Shown here: piece by piece, positions 28,431-38,149 of the stretch
Position numbering within the stretch: position 1 is the stretch's first letter
Layout of the letters: every line of letters begins with the position of its first letter
Assembly (NCBI RefSeq): GCF_035282405.1
Contig: NZ_JAYKBP010000004.1
Location: 1-64,000, forward strand
DNA from: Parvimonas sp035282405
GTDB taxonomy: Bacteria; Bacillota; Clostridia; Tissierellales; Peptoniphilaceae
Length of the DNA: 64,000 bases
Direction: 5' to 3'
Position numbers and translations under genes: made by a program
The notes under the pieces: generated by a model
Told to the model about the DNA's origin: nothing
Databases searched by the model: none
The model's input: the letters and a program-made list of their open reading frames with translations, nothing else

Positions 28431-29315
28431 ATGGCAAAAATATTAAGATGTATTGATGAACATAATTCAATGAGATTTTTCTTTGCTTTTACAGATGATA
28501 TAATAAAAGATTTTGAAAAATTACAAAAGAGTTCTGTCAGTTCAAATATTGAAATGGGAAAAGTTTTAACGATGAATGCTTTGCTTTATTCTGATTTAAA
28601 GAATGATACTGACTCTATTGACTTGAAGTTAAAGACAAATGGAGAATGTGGTCTTATAATTTCAAAATTATACAATAACTCATTCATAACAGGATATTTA
28701 GAAAATAAAAACTTAAGTAAATATGATAAAATCTATGAAAAAGGAAAATTTTCAAAAGATTTTATAGGTGATAAAGGAATACTTGTTTTGATAAAGGATT
28801 TAGGGCTTAAAGCTCCTTATGTTGGACAAACAAGCATAATTTCTTCAGATATTAGTGAAAATTTTACTAATTATTTCAGTGTCTCAAATCAAACTGTTAC
28901 CTCTATTGATTTACAGGTTAAAAAGGTTGAAGATGATTATATTTCTTTTGGATTTATGATGGAGTTATTACCTAATTATACTGAAAAAGATTTATCACAA
29001 TTTAAAATCTATTCAGATATGTTTAAGACAGAACTTGAAAATTATCTTGTTTCAAAAACTGATGATATGAGTTTTTATGATTATATTGTTTCTATTTTGA
29101 AGATTTTTAATATTAGAGTTATCGAGGAAAAAATCATTCGCTATAAATGTAATTGCAGTGATGAAAAGATTGATAATATGTTGTTGGGTTTAGGTAAAAA
29201 AGAGCTTAATGATATAGTTAAAGATAGAAAAGATATTGAAATTTCTTGTAATTTTTGCGATAAGAAGTACAAGAAAAGTATTGAACATATAAAAAATTTA
29301 TTAAAAAAACTTTAG
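28431..29315 (+). CDS. hslO: Redox-regulated chaperone Hsp33
   Basis: 294 residues. The C-terminal zinc/redox switch reads CNCSDEKI and then CNFCDKKY (CxC...CxxC). The N-terminal domain has GECGLIISKLYNN, and the middle LGLKAPYVGQT. Hsp33 becomes an ATP-independent holdase on oxidation. AAGGAG precedes the ATG. Confidence 0.94.
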   Translation: MAKILRCIDEHNSMRFFFAFTDDIIKDFEKLQKSSVSSNIEMGKVLTMNALLYSDLKNDTDSIDLKLKTNGECGLIISKLYNNSFITGYLENKNLSKYDKIYEKGKFSKDFIGDKGILVLIKDLGLKAPYVGQTSIISSDISENFTNYFSVSNQTVTSIDLQVKKVEDDYISFGFMMELLPNYTEKDLSQFKIYSDMFKTELENYLVSKTDDMSFYDYIVSILKIFNIRVIEEKIIRYKCNCSDEKIDNMLLGLGKKELNDIVKDRKDIEISCNFCDKKYKKSIEHIKNLLKKL

Positions 29316-29324
29316 GAATTATTT

Positions 29325-30677
29325 ATGAAAAAAATAAATTTATTAGATAATAGAATCTATAGAAATTTAGTAATGATGTCTATTCCGATAATGACAACTT
29401 CATTTATTCAAATGTCTTACACTTTAATGGACACATTTTGGGTTGGAAAGCTTGGAACTGAAGCAATTGCTGGAGTAGGAATTGTTGCATTTATTATGTG
29501 GTTTGCAAATTCCTTGGTTTTAGTTTCAAAAACTGGAATAGAAATAGGTGTTGCCTATAGTGTAGGTTCAAGGGATGATAAACAATTCAGAAAATATATT
29601 GATACTTCCGTTGCTATAAATTTATTTATGTCTATAACATTTGGAATAATCTTATATATTTTTAGACTTGATGTAATTAAATTTTTTAATATAAAAAGTG
29701 AAGTGGTAATTTCACTTGCAAATAGCTATTTGAAGATTGTATTATTAGGACTTCCTTTTACTTTTTTAAATCCACTATTTTCAGGGGTATTTAATGGTTC
29801 TGCAAATAGTAAGGTTCCTTTTATAGCAAATTCAATCGGACTTATAATAAATATAGTTTTGGATCCCATTTTAATTTATGGATATTTTGGATTACCGGAA
29901 TTTGGGGTTAGTGGAGCAGCTATTGCTACAACTTTATCTCAACTTATTGTTACATTTATTTTTATAATATTTTCAATTTTAGACGGGAAAATTCTTAAAG
30001 GAATCAATTTAGTTAAAAATTTTAACAATGCTACATTTAAAGAAGTTTTAAGGCTTGGAGTTCCAACTGCTTTTAAATCTTGTATTTTTGCCTTTATTTC
30101 AACTATTTTACTTAGAATAATAGCAAATTGGGGGGAAAATGCAGTTGCTGCAGAAAATGTTGCTGTACAGATTGAAGCTATAAACTGGATGACTGTTGAA
30201 GGTTTTTCCATTGCACTTTGTGCTTTAATAGCACAAAATTTCGGAGCTAAAAATTATGAAAATATAGCTTCCGGATATAAAAAAGGACTTAAAATAATTT
30301 TAGGAATTGGAGTATTCTGTTCATTCTTTTTGTTTTTTTCATCAGATTATATAATTAGATTATTTATAAGAGATGACTTAAATACAATTAGAATGGGTGT
30401 TAGTTATTTGAAAGTTTTAGCCTTTTCAGAGATATTTTTAGCACTTGAAATTGGAATTTCAGGAATGTTTAATGGACTTAAAAACACAAAAACGCCGACA
30501 GTGATAAGCACATTTTCAAATGCATTAAGAATTCCCCTTGCTTATTTAGTTTTCTATCTAAAATTAGATATAGTTTATATATGGGCTGTAATTTCTTTTT
30601 GTACTTTTTTAAAGGGAATGCTAAATTATATATTTTTTAAGAAATTTATAAAGGAAAACTTTGATTTTAAGTTATAA
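29325..30677 (+). CDS. MATE-family multidrug efflux transporter
   Basis: 450 residues with about twelve transmembrane segments in two related halves. The N-terminal half has the MATE pattern (MTTSFIQMSYTLMDTFWVG, GTEAIAGVG). Members exchange Na+ or H+ for cationic compounds at the membrane; the substrate is unknown. It lies 9 bases after hslO, perhaps cotranscribed. Confidence 0.93.
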   Translation: MKKINLLDNRIYRNLVMMSIPIMTTSFIQMSYTLMDTFWVGKLGTEAIAGVGIVAFIMWFANSLVLVSKTGIEIGVAYSVGSRDDKQFRKYIDTSVAINLFMSITFGIILYIFRLDVIKFFNIKSEVVISLANSYLKIVLLGLPFTFLNPLFSGVFNGSANSKVPFIANSIGLIINIVLDPILIYGYFGLPEFGVSGAAIATTLSQLIVTFIFIIFSILDGKILKGINLVKNFNNATFKEVLRLGVPTAFKSCIFAFISTILLRIIANWGENAVAAENVAVQIEAINWMTVEGFSIALCALIAQNFGAKNYENIASGYKKGLKIILGIGVFCSFFLFFSSDYIIRLFIRDDLNTIRMGVSYLKVLAFSEIFLALEIGISGMFNGLKNTKTPTVISTFSNALRIPLAYLVFYLKLDIVYIWAVISFCTFLKGMLNYIFFKKFIKENFDFKL

Positions 30678-30681
30678 TGTG

Positions 30682-30710
30682 TTGAAAAAAAATAAAAAGT
30701 ATGGTATTAT
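30682..30710 (+). promoter_or_regulatory. Promoter of the leuS T-box leader
   Basis: TTGAAA at 30682-30687, 17-bp spacer, TATTAT at 30705-30710. Confidence 0.7.
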
Positions 30711-30739
30711 ATCTTTGTTATATTTTAGAAAATTTTTGA

Positions 30740-30939
30740 TTGAAAGTAGTAAATATATTCAAATTTTTAGAGAGTTATTGTTTGGTGAAAAATAATATTT
30801 TGATGTATTGAACTTATTCATAAAATGCAAAAGCCGTTGATTACGTTATAATCTTAGAGTGAGTTTAATACTAATTAGAGTGGTACCACGGAATTTATAC
30901 TTTCGTCTCTTTGTGAGGCGGAAGTTTTTTTTGTTGTGA
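30740..30939 (+). promoter_or_regulatory. T-box leader (tRNA-Leu sensing) of leuS
   Basis: The 14-base T-box core containing TGGTACCACG is at 30881-30890. The stem I landmarks AGAGAG and GGTGA lie upstream, and the specifier loop GAACTTATTC near 30810-30819 places CTT (Leu) at 30813-30815. The terminator arm ACTTTCGTCTC (30899-30909) pairs with GAGGCGGAAGT and is followed by eight T. Uncharged tRNA-Leu should favour the antiterminator and let leuS be transcribed. Confidence 0.9.
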
Positions 30940-30952
30940 ATGGAGGAATGCT

Positions 30953-33364
30953 ATGAAAAATTATAATCCGAAAAATATTGAAAAAAAATGGCAAGATATT
31001 TGGGATGAAAAGAAACCTTTTAAATGTGAAATTAATGATAAAGAAAAATTCTATCCTTTGATAGAATTTCCTTATCCATCAGGTCAAGGACTTCATGTAG
31101 GTCATCCAAGACCATATACTGCAATGGATGTTGTAAGTAGAAAAAGAAGACTTGAAGGACAAAATGTATTATTTACAATGGGTTGGGACGCTTTTGGTTT
31201 ACCAACTGAAAACTATGCGATGAAAAATAAAATTCATCCTGAAGTTGTAACAAAAAATAATATTGAAAATTTTAAAAAACAATTAAAGAGTATCGGATTT
31301 TCTTTTGATTGGGATAGAGAAATAAATACGACAGATCCTGAGTATTACAAATGGACACAATGGATTTTTATGAAGATGTTTGAAAAAGGACTTGCATATA
31401 AAATGGAAATGCCAATAAATTTCTGTACTTCTTGTAAAGTAGGGTTATCAAATGAAGAAGTTGTTGGAGGTTGTTGTGAAAGATGTGGTAGTGAAGTTAT
31501 TCATAAAGTTAAAAATCAATGGATGTTAAAAATAACTGAATATGCAGACAGACTTATTGATGACCTTGAAGAAGTTGACTTTATTGACAGAGTTAAAACT
31601 CAACAAATAAATTGGATTGGCAGAAGTTATGGAATGGAAGTTAAATTCCAAATTAAAGATATTGATGATACAATTTTGGTATATACTACAAGACCTGATA
31701 CAATTTTTGGTGCAACTTATATGGTTATATCTTGTGAGCATCCATTACTTAAAAAATATGAAGATAAAATAAAGAATAAAGAAGAAATAGAAAAATATAT
31801 TTTAGAAGTTCAAAAGAAATCTGAATTTGAAAGAACTGAAATGAATAAAGATAAGACGGGAGTTAAAATTGACGGGATAACTGCAATCAATCCTTGTACT
31901 AAAAAAGAAATTCCTGTTTTCATTTCCGATTATGTCCTAATGACTTATGGAAGCGGAGCAATTATGGCAGTACCTGCACATGATACGAGAGATTTTGATT
32001 TTGCAAAAAAATTTGGTTTAGACATTGTTGAAGTTGTTAGTGGTGGGGAAAATGTACAAGAAAAAGCCTATACGGATACTAATAGTGGAATTATGGTTAA
32101 TTCGGATTTTCTAAACGGACTTTCAGTTAAAGAAGCAAAAGAAAAGATTTTTGAATATTTATCAAAACTTGGTATTGGAAATAAAAAGACAAACTTTAAA
32201 CTTCGTGATTGGGTTTTTTCAAGACAAAGATATTGGGGAGAACCGATTCCTTTGATAAATTGTGAAAAATGTGGTTGGGTTGCAATTCCTGAAGAAGAAT
32301 TACCTTTAAAACTTCCTGAACTTGAATCATTTGAACCAACAGAAACAGGAGAATCTCCACTTTCAAAAATTGATGAATTCGTAAATTGTACTTGCCCAAA
32401 ATGTGGAGAAAGGGCAAAGAGAGAAACTGATACAATGCCACAATGGGCAGGGTCTTCATGGTATTATTTAAGATATATGGATCCACATAATAAAGAAAAT
32501 CTTGTTGGAAAAGATGCCTTAAAATATTTCAATCAAGTTGACTGGTATAATGGTGGCATGGAACATACTACATTGCACTTGTTATATTCAAGATTTTGGC
32601 ATAAATTCCTTTATGATATAGGTGTTGTTGATACAAAAGAACCATATTTCAAAAGAACTTCTCACGGAATGATTCTTGGAGAAAATGGAGAAAAAATGTC
32701 TAAGTCAAGAGGAAATGTTGTAAATCCGGATGAAATGATTGACAAATACGGAGCAGACGCATTGAGATGTTATGAAATGTTCTTAGGAGATTTTGAAAGA
32801 AGCGCATCTTGGTCTGATGGTGGAATTAATGGTTGTAGAAAATTCTTAGACAGAGTTTGGAAATTACAAGAAATTACAAACTCATCCGAAGAAATGACAA
32901 AATCATTAGAAAAATCAATTCATAAGACTATTAAAAAAGTATCAGAAGATTTTGAAAGTCTTAAATTTAATACTGCAATAGCAGCTCTTATGACTTTGAT
33001 TAATGAGTTTAACTCAGCAAAAGAAATTTCAAGAGAAGATTTGAGAGTATTCTTAATTCTATTAAATCCAGTTTCTCCACATATAACTGAAGAAATATGG
33101 GAAGAAATGAATTTTGGAGGATATATTTTTGAACAAACTTGGCCAAAATATGACGAAGCTAAAACAATTGATGATGAAGTTGAAATGCCAATTCAAATAA
33201 ATGGAAAAGTAAGAACAACATTAATGATTCCAAAAGATGCAGGATTTGAAGAATTTAAAGAAGCACTTTATGACAACGAAAATGTTAAAAAATTTACAGA
33301 AGGAAAAACTGTTGTAAAAGAAATTTTTGTTCCGGGAAAAATTTGTAATATAGTTGTTAAATAG
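30953..33364 (+). CDS. leuS: Leucyl-tRNA synthetase
   Basis: 803 residues, bacterial type. HIGH motif in [16 protein letters not shown]1 editing domain with [12 protein letters not shown] and [13 protein letters not shown]; zinc-like Cys pairs (CTSC, CERC); KMSKS in [18 protein letters not shown]-terminal anticodon domain. It charges tRNA-Leu. GGAGG at 30942-30946 precedes ATG 30953. Control is by the T-box leader just upstream. Confidence 0.97.
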   Translation: MKNYNPKNIEKKWQDIWDEKKPFKCEINDKEKFYPLIEFPYPSGQGLHVGHPRPYTAMDVVSRKRRLEGQNVLFTMGWDAFGLPTENYAMKNKIHPEVVTKNNIENFKKQLKSIGFSFDWDREINTTDPEYYKWTQWIFMKMFEKGLAYKMEMPINFCTSCKVGLSNEEVVGGCCERCGSEVIHKVKNQWMLKITEYADRLIDDLEEVDFIDRVKTQQINWIGRSYGMEVKFQIKDIDDTILVYTTRPDTIFGATYMVISCEHPLLKKYEDKIKNKEEIEKYILEVQKKSEFERTEMNKDKTGVKIDGITAINPCTKKEIPVFISDYVLMTYGSGAIMAVPAHDTRDFDFAKKFGLDIVEVVSGGENVQEKAYTDTNSGIMVNSDFLNGLSVKEAKEKIFEYLSKLGIGNKKTNFKLRDWVFSRQRYWGEPIPLINCEKCGWVAIPEEELPLKLPELESFEPTETGESPLSKIDEFVNCTCPKCGERAKRETDTMPQWAGSSWYYLRYMDPHNKENLVGKDALKYFNQVDWYNGGMEHTTLHLLYSRFWHKFLYDIGVVDTKEPYFKRTSHGMILGENGEKMSKSRGNVVNPDEMIDKYGADALRCYEMFLGDFERSASWSDGGINGCRKFLDRVWKLQEITNSSEEMTKSLEKSIHKTIKKVSEDFESLKFNTAIAALMTLINEFNSAKEISREDLRVFLILLNPVSPHITEEIWEEMNFGGYIFEQTWPKYDEAKTIDDEVEMPIQINGKVRTTLMIPKDAGFEEFKEALYDNENVKKFTEGKTVVKEIFVPGKICNIVVK

Positions 33365-33374
33365 TAATGAAAGA

Positions 33375-33406
33375 AAGATATGTATTTAATTGCATATCTT
33401 TTTTTG
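33375..33406 (+). terminator. Terminator after leuS
   Basis: Stem AAGATATG / CATATCTT around a 10-base loop, then a T-run. Confidence 0.85.
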
Positions 33407-33468
33407 TTATAATTTATATAATATAATTGATATGATTAAAAATTTTATTTAATCAAGGAGGTTTGAAA

Positions 33469-34026
33469 ATGAAGTATAAAACAAATATAGATATACCGGA
33501 ATTGGATTTAGAACTTCAAGATGATGAATGGAATAAGGAATATATTGATCATAATAGACAAATTGTCAGAGCAATTGTTGTTGATGACTCAAATTATTTT
33601 TACTTTGTTAGAGTTCATAGAGATGATGACTTTGGCAAAGCTACTCTTATTGAAACTGCAGGTGGTGGAGTTGAATTAAATGAAAATTTAGAATCTGCTG
33701 TCAGAAGAGAATTAAGGGAAGAATTAGGAGTAGAAGTTGAGATTATTTGTAAAATAGGAGTTGTAAGTGACTATTATAACCTTATCCATAGACATAATAT
33801 TAATAATTACTATTTTTGTAAAATAGAATCGTTTGGAGATAGAAATCTTACAACTGAAGAAATTGAGAGTTTTAAATTATCAACACTTAAATTGACATTT
33901 GAAGATGCTATAGAGGAGTATAAAAAATGTTCAAATACAAAACTGGGGAAGCTGATTTTAAATAGAGAGCTACCCGTTTTAAATTATGTAAAAGAAATTT
34001 TAAATATATATAAATGTTTTAATTAA
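33469..34026 (+). CDS. Nudix hydrolase
   Basis: 185 residues from ATG 33469 (AAGGAGG at 33455-33461). The Nudix box GGGVELNENLESAVRRELREELGV fits GX5EX7REUXEEXGU completely. It probably cleaves a nucleoside-diphosphate derivative; the substrate is not readable. No operon partner. Confidence 0.88.
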   Translation: MKYKTNIDIPELDLELQDDEWNKEYIDHNRQIVRAIVVDDSNYFYFVRVHRDDDFGKATLIETAGGGVELNENLESAVRRELREELGVEVEIICKIGVVSDYYNLIHRHNINNYYFCKIESFGDRNLTTEEIESFKLSTLKLTFEDAIEEYKKCSNTKLGKLILNRELPVLNYVKEILNIYKCFN

Positions 34027-34061
34027 TTGTAAAATTAATTAAATTTAGTAGACTTACTTTT

Positions 34062-34090
34062 TTGTATATTTTTTGATTTTATGGTAAAAT
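34062..34090 (+). promoter_or_regulatory. Likely promoter of the patatin gene
   Basis: TTGTAT followed after 17 bases by TAAAAT. The stretch ATGGTAAAATAATA recurs upstream of dnaJ (8983-8996), suggesting a shared -10 context. Confidence 0.45.
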
Positions 34091-34123
34091 AATAAATATA
34101 ATTAATATGATGTGAGGTGTTTT

Positions 34124-34948
34124 ATGAATAATAAAGTTGCATTAGTTATTGAAGGCGGAGCAATGAGAGGAGCTTTTTTAAAAGGAGTTTTAGACTGCTT
34201 TAAAGAAAATGGAATTAAATTTCCATATATTGTAGGAGTATCTGCCGGAGCTATTACAGGCTTTGAATTTTTTAGTGGAATAGAATTTGATGTTAATAAA
34301 TTGTTTCAAGAGTTTTTGAAAAATATGGAATTATTAAAGAATTCTTCTGAGCCTATTGATTTGAAATCAACAGTTAATAGTATTTTTAATTTTCCTGAAT
34401 TTGATAAAAATTTAGTGGGAGATTTTGAAGCGGGGGTAACTTCTTTGATTGATGGCAGTTATAAATTTTTTTCAGCTAGAGATGCAAAAAACACTTCAGA
34501 TATGGTTGATAAAATAATGGCATCATCTTCTCTTCCGGATATGGCAAAATTTGTAATGATTGATGGAATTCCTTATTTTGATGGAGGGATGTATAATAGT
34601 AATCCACTTGAGAGAGCAATTGAAAAAGGTTATGAAAAGTTTGTAATTTTGTTAACTAGAAATAGAGGCTATAGAAGAGAGAGTTCAGATGTTAGTGATA
34701 GAGTAAGATTTGCTTATAAAGATTATCCTAAATTTATTGAATCAATGGAAAATGAAAAAGATAAATATAATGAAACTATGGATTTAGTAGATAATCTAGA
34801 AAAAGAGGAAAAAGCATTAGTTTTTGCACCAGTTAATCCTTTGAAATTCAAATCATTTACAACTAATATGCAAGATGTTGTAGATTTATATAAGGAAGGA
34901 TATATGGTTGCAAGTCAAAGTATTGAAAAGGTTAAAAAATTTGTTTAG
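34124..34948 (+). CDS. Patatin-like phospholipase
   Basis: 274 residues from ATG 34124 (GAGGTG at 34114-34119). Oxyanion-hole GGAMRGAFLKGV, nucleophile elbow GVSAGA and catalytic Asp in YFDGGMY form the Ser-Asp dyad. It belongs to the bacterial YjjU-like patatins. It is followed 8 bases later by a phosphoesterase gene. Confidence 0.9.
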   Translation: MNNKVALVIEGGAMRGAFLKGVLDCFKENGIKFPYIVGVSAGAITGFEFFSGIEFDVNKLFQEFLKNMELLKNSSEPIDLKSTVNSIFNFPEFDKNLVGDFEAGVTSLIDGSYKFFSARDAKNTSDMVDKIMASSSLPDMAKFVMIDGIPYFDGGMYNSNPLERAIEKGYEKFVILLTRNRGYRRESSDVSDRVRFAYKDYPKFIESMENEKDKYNETMDLVDNLEKEEKALVFAPVNPLKFKSFTTNMQDVVDLYKEGYMVASQSIEKVKKFV

Positions 34949-34956
34949 GAGATAGA

Positions 34957-35646
34957 ATGATATACGGTTTATCTGATTTGCATTTAGATTATACTGGAGA
35001 TAAGTCAATGGAGGTTTTTGGCTCCGCTTGGGAAAATTATGAAGAAAGAATGTTTAAGGCTTGGAAAGAAATTGTAAAAGATGATGATTATGTCGTTGTA
35101 CCCGGAGATATTTCTTGGGCTTTAAAAATTGAAGAGGCTTATAATGATTTAAAGAGAATTGAAAGTCTTCCCGGAAAGAAAATTTTTTTAAAGGGCAATC
35201 ATGATTTATGGTGGAGTAGTCTTAATAAAATAAGAGAATTAAATTTAAAAAATATGTTCTTTTTACAGAATAATAGTTTTGAAACGGAAAAATATGTATT
35301 TATTGGAACAAGGGGATGGGTCTCTCCAAAATCTTCTGAATTTTCTGAAGATACAGATAGAAAAATATATAATAGAGAGCTCATGCGATTAAAATTAAGT
35401 TATGATTCTGTTAAAAATAAGGAAAAGGAAATAATTTGTCTTTTTCATTATCCACCAGTAGAAAAAGATAGGACTTTGAATGACTTTGGATTATTCGTTA
35501 AAGAACATAATATAAAAATTGTTTTATATGGACATTTACATGCATATTCTTTGAATAATGTTGTGGATGAAGTGGTTGATGGAATAGAATTTCATTGTAT
35601 TTCTGCAGATTACTTAAAATTTATCCCAAGACTTATTAGGAGATAA
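34957..35646 (+). CDS. Calcineurin-like metallophosphoesterase
   Basis: 229 residues. Dimetal motifs in order: SDLHLDYTG, VPGDISWA, KGNHDLWW and YGHLHAY. Substrate unknown. It lies in a run of closely packed genes from 34124 to 37225. Confidence 0.9.
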   Translation: MIYGLSDLHLDYTGDKSMEVFGSAWENYEERMFKAWKEIVKDDDYVVVPGDISWALKIEEAYNDLKRIESLPGKKIFLKGNHDLWWSSLNKIRELNLKNMFFLQNNSFETEKYVFIGTRGWVSPKSSEFSEDTDRKIYNRELMRLKLSYDSVKNKEKEIICLFHYPPVEKDRTLNDFGLFVKEHNIKIVLYGHLHAYSLNNVVDEVVDGIEFHCISADYLKFIPRLIRR

Positions 35647-35647
35647 A

Positions 35648-36193
35648 ATGGAGAAAGAATTAGAAGTTAAAATTTTAAATATAGATGTTGAAGAAGTTAA
35701 ATCCAAATTGGAAAATTTAGGGGCAAAATTTTTGAAAAGTGAAAATCAAGAAAATATAAGACTTACATCTTCAAAATTTGATTGCATTCCCAAGGGAAGT
35801 TTTTTGAGAATTAGAAAATTTTTAGATAAAAACGGAAAAGAAATTAATTCTGAATTAACATATAAAGAACATAGAGAAAATAAGTTTTTAAGAGAATTTA
35901 ACGAATATAATGTTTCTTTGAAAAGTAGTGAAGAGATGTTAAAAATATTAAATTTTTTAGGATATGATAAACTTGATATAGAGAAAAAATTTAGAACATC
36001 ATATACATTAAGAAATGCACATATTGATATTGATATATGGGATAAAGAAGTTTATCCTAATCCATATATGGAGATTGAAGTTTCCAATTATGATGATTTG
36101 TGTGAAGTTTTGAATTTATTAGAAATAAGTGAGGGGGATATTTGCCTTAAATCTTTACCTGAGCTTAAGGAAGAATTAAAAAATAGGAGTTAA
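35648..36193 (+). CDS. CYTH-domain protein (class IV adenylate cyclase-like/triphosphatase)
   Basis: 181 residues. The N-terminal ExExK signature (KELEVKIL) and later Arg/Lys/Glu strands (FLRIRKF, ELTYKEH, IDIDIWD, YMEIEVS) form the triphosphate tunnel fold. Family members act as adenylate cyclases or inorganic/thiamine triphosphatases; I cannot choose. It starts one base after the phosphoesterase stop. Confidence 0.85.
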   Translation: MEKELEVKILNIDVEEVKSKLENLGAKFLKSENQENIRLTSSKFDCIPKGSFLRIRKFLDKNGKEINSELTYKEHRENKFLREFNEYNVSLKSSEEMLKILNFLGYDKLDIEKKFRTSYTLRNAHIDIDIWDKEVYPNPYMEIEVSNYDDLCEVLNLLEISEGDICLKSLPELKEELKNRS

Positions 36194-36194
36194 T

Positions 36195-36491
36195 ATGAAA
36201 GGATTATTAGAAATTTTGGTGAAAAAAAGAACATCAGTGCTTATAGTTTTACTTGCAATATTTACTGGAATGCTTTTAACATATTTGCTTAGTAGATTGA
36301 AAAATAGATTTATTAAATTTATTCCTGCATTTATTTTAATTATAGTTGGAACTGTATTCTTAGCAGATGGATGGACAAATATTTTGACTGCAAGAGGTAT
36401 AAATTCACTATACTATGCAATGATTATAGGTACAAGTGGTGTTGTTTCACTATTTTTTGCTTTAATACTTATGAATTTTAAGAGAAAGTAG
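36195..36491 (+). CDS. Small three-span membrane protein of unknown function
   Basis: 98 residues with hydrophobic spans around 15-33, 41-57 and 71-93 and basic ends. I do not recognise the family. It starts one base after the CYTH stop (AGGAG at 36185-36189), so it belongs to the same operon. Confidence 0.75.
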   Translation: MKGLLEILVKKRTSVLIVLLAIFTGMLLTYLLSRLKNRFIKFIPAFILIIVGTVFLADGWTNILTARGINSLYYAMIIGTSGVVSLFFALILMNFKRK

Positions 36492-36499
36492 GTGTTTAT

Positions 36500-37225
36500 A
36501 TGGGTAATATTGCTGCGTTTTTTGATATTGACGGAACTATCGCTAGAGAATCTCTTATGATTGAACATTTCAAAAGACTTATAAAATATGAGATTTTAGA
36601 TGAAAGTGTTTGGGTAGATAATGTAAAACAGTTATATATGGAATATGTTAATAGATATGGGGCTTATGATGCCTATATTGAAGCACTTTCAGAAAAATAT
36701 AGAAGTGATTTAAAAGGATTTGATATACGATATAATAAATTTATTGCAGAACAATCAATTAAAAAAGTATTTGAAAGAGTTTATGTATTCTCAAGAAATC
36801 AATTGGAATTTCATAGATCTAATGGGCATCTAATCTTTTTTATTTCAGGCAGTCCTGATTTTTTGGTTAAGGAAATGGCTGAAAAATACGATGTTACAGA
36901 ATTTAGAGCAACAAAATATTTATATGATGAAGATGGAAAATTTACCGGAGAAATTGTACCAATGTGGCATAGCGAAGGAAAAGATGAAGTCTGTAATGAA
37001 ATCATTGAAAAATATGATATAGATATCGAAAAATCTTATGCCTATGGAGATACAACGGGAGACTTATCAATGCTTAGAAGATTCGGTAATGCTTATACAA
37101 TTAATCCGTCAAACAAATTATTGCAAAGAATAAAAAATGATGAAGAACTTTCAAAAAAAGTAAATATAATAGTAGAGAGAAAAGATGTTATTTATAAATT
37201 GAAAGCAGATGTAACAACTTTATAA
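36500..37225 (+). CDS. HAD-IB family phosphatase (SerB-like)
   Basis: 241 residues. Motif I AFFDIDGTIA, motif II FFISGSPDFLV, and motif III/IV SYAYGDTTGDLSMLR. This subfamily includes phosphoserine phosphatases and phospholipid or sugar phosphatases. It is the last gene of the 34124-37225 run. Confidence 0.88.
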   Translation: MGNIAAFFDIDGTIARESLMIEHFKRLIKYEILDESVWVDNVKQLYMEYVNRYGAYDAYIEALSEKYRSDLKGFDIRYNKFIAEQSIKKVFERVYVFSRNQLEFHRSNGHLIFFISGSPDFLVKEMAEKYDVTEFRATKYLYDEDGKFTGEIVPMWHSEGKDEVCNEIIEKYDIDIEKSYAYGDTTGDLSMLRRFGNAYTINPSNKLLQRIKNDEELSKKVNIIVERKDVIYKLKADVTTL

Positions 37226-37253
37226 ATTATAATTTTTAATATTAAGAACATAA

Positions 37254-37279
37254 AAAAAGTAGCACATTGGCTACTTTTT
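37254..37279 (+). terminator. Terminator after the HAD gene
   Basis: Perfect 10-bp stem AAAAAGTAGC / GCTACTTTTT with a 6-base loop, T-rich on the + strand and A-rich on the left. It could serve both strands. Confidence 0.85.
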
Positions 37280-37301
37280 GTTTTTTATTACAAAGTAACA
37301 A

Positions 37302-37350
37302 GGGTCCCGGGTACCCACCCGATGCGAAGCATCGTGGAAGGGTGGGGGGT
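37302..37350. repeat. GC-rich palindromic element
   Basis: A block of about 50 bases, about two-thirds G+C in an otherwise ~30% region. CCCACCC (37314-37320) pairs with GGGTGGG (37340-37346), enclosing a second hairpin GATGC-GAA-GCATC, and CCCGGGTACCC lies on its left. It sits just downstream of the flavodoxin stop. It may be a REP-like repeat or a rho-independent structure; nothing else in the window resembles it. Confidence 0.6.
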
Positions 37351-37360
37351 TCTTATTTAA

Positions 37361-37789
37361 TTATGCTTTAGCTATCTTTTCTCCGAATGCTACACAATCA
37401 TCTTCATCTTCTGGTGTAGGACAATCATATACGCAAAGTGGTTCAGCTACAATTTTAGCTCCAACTCCTTCACATCTAACTTTCCAGTCTTTCATCCATT
37501 TTTGTCCTTCATTCCATTCATAAGATCCGAATAAAGCGATTTTTCTACCATTTAATTCTTCTTCAACTTCTTCGAACATTGGTTCAAAGCTTGATTCTTC
37601 AAGAACTTCATCTCCCATTGCTGGGCAACCAAATGCAACTAAGTCATAATCATTTAACATATCTGCTCCAAAATCGTCACAGAAGATTACTTCAACTTCA
37701 GAACCTGCATTCTCAATTCCTTCGGCGATACAATCAGCCATTTTTTCAGTATTACCTGTACCTGACCAATATACAACTGCTACTTTCAT
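37361..37789 (-). CDS. Flavodoxin
   Basis: 142 residues on the minus strand. The FMN phosphate loop is YWSGTGNTEKMAD; later YDLVAFGCPAMGDEVLE and ALFGSYEWNEGQ form the flavin-stacking loops. It is a small acidic electron carrier. AGGAGG precedes the ATG. It is one of only two minus-strand genes in the window, with its own promoter at 37915-37943. Confidence 0.94.
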   Translation of the reverse strand: MKVAVVYWSGTGNTEKMADCIAEGIENAGSEVEVIFCDDFGADMLNDYDLVAFGCPAMGDEVLEESSFEPMFEEVEEELNGRKIALFGSYEWNEGQKWMKDWKVRCEGVGAKIVAEPLCVYDCPTPEDEDDCVAFGEKIAKA

Positions 37790-37832
37790 TTAAAAGTCCT
37801 CCTTAAATTTTGAATAACAAAGTAAAAATTTA

Positions 37833-37853
37833 TTGTATCTATAAATGATACAA
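37833..37853. promoter_or_regulatory. Inverted repeat in the flavodoxin leader
   Basis: TTGTATC and GATACAA form a perfect 7-bp dyad with a 7-base AT spacer, between the promoter and start codon of the minus-strand flavodoxin gene. Possible operator or leader hairpin; no regulator can be named. Confidence 0.5.
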
Positions 37854-37914
37854 CATGAATCATAATTAAATTTAAAATAAATATTTTAAACTTAATAACA
37901 ATTTCTACAAGATA

Positions 37915-37943
37915 ATAATAACAATAATCTAAAAATTTGTCAA
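37915..37943 (-). promoter_or_regulatory. Promoter of flavodoxin
   Basis: On the minus strand TTGACA (37943-37938), 17-bp spacer, TATTAT (37920-37915). It predicts a leader of about 120 bases. Confidence 0.75.
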
Positions 37944-38075
37944 CCATTTACAATATTTTTGCATTATAATTTATATGATAAATAGATTACTTCATTATAT
38001 AAGTTAGTAAAATATCTTTAAATTATTTAGAAAAATAGCTATTAAAAAATTTTTTTAATAAAATTGTTTTAAAAC

Positions 38076-38104
38076 TTGACATAGGGGAATAATAGTAATA
38101 TAAT
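38076..38104 (+). promoter_or_regulatory. Promoter of the hrcA-grpE-dnaK operon
   Basis: TTGACA at 38076-38081, 17-bp spacer, TATAAT at 38099-38104; the CIRCE operator starts five bases downstream. Confidence 0.88.
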
Positions 38105-38108
38105 ATTG

Positions 38109-38135
38109 TTAGCAGTCTAAGAGAATGAGTGCTAA
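38109..38135 (+). promoter_or_regulatory. CIRCE operator (HrcA binding site)
   Basis: TTAGCAGTC - 9 bases - GAGTGCTAA. It matches the consensus inverted repeat TTAGCACTC-N9-GAGTGCTAA with one mismatch (G for C at position 7 of the left arm). It overlaps the expected transcription start, fitting HrcA repression. Confidence 0.93.
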
Positions 38136-38149
38136 AAAGAGGTGATAAA

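Noticed and set aside
30740..30939. Reading the region before leuS as a small protein gene
   Set aside because: T-box core, specifier codon and terminator explain it fully.
37302..37325. GGTACCCGGG (minus strand) resembles a cloning-vector polylinker
   Set aside because: The match to a polylinker lasts only about ten bases and the flanks form a coherent natural hairpin, so vector contamination is unlikely.
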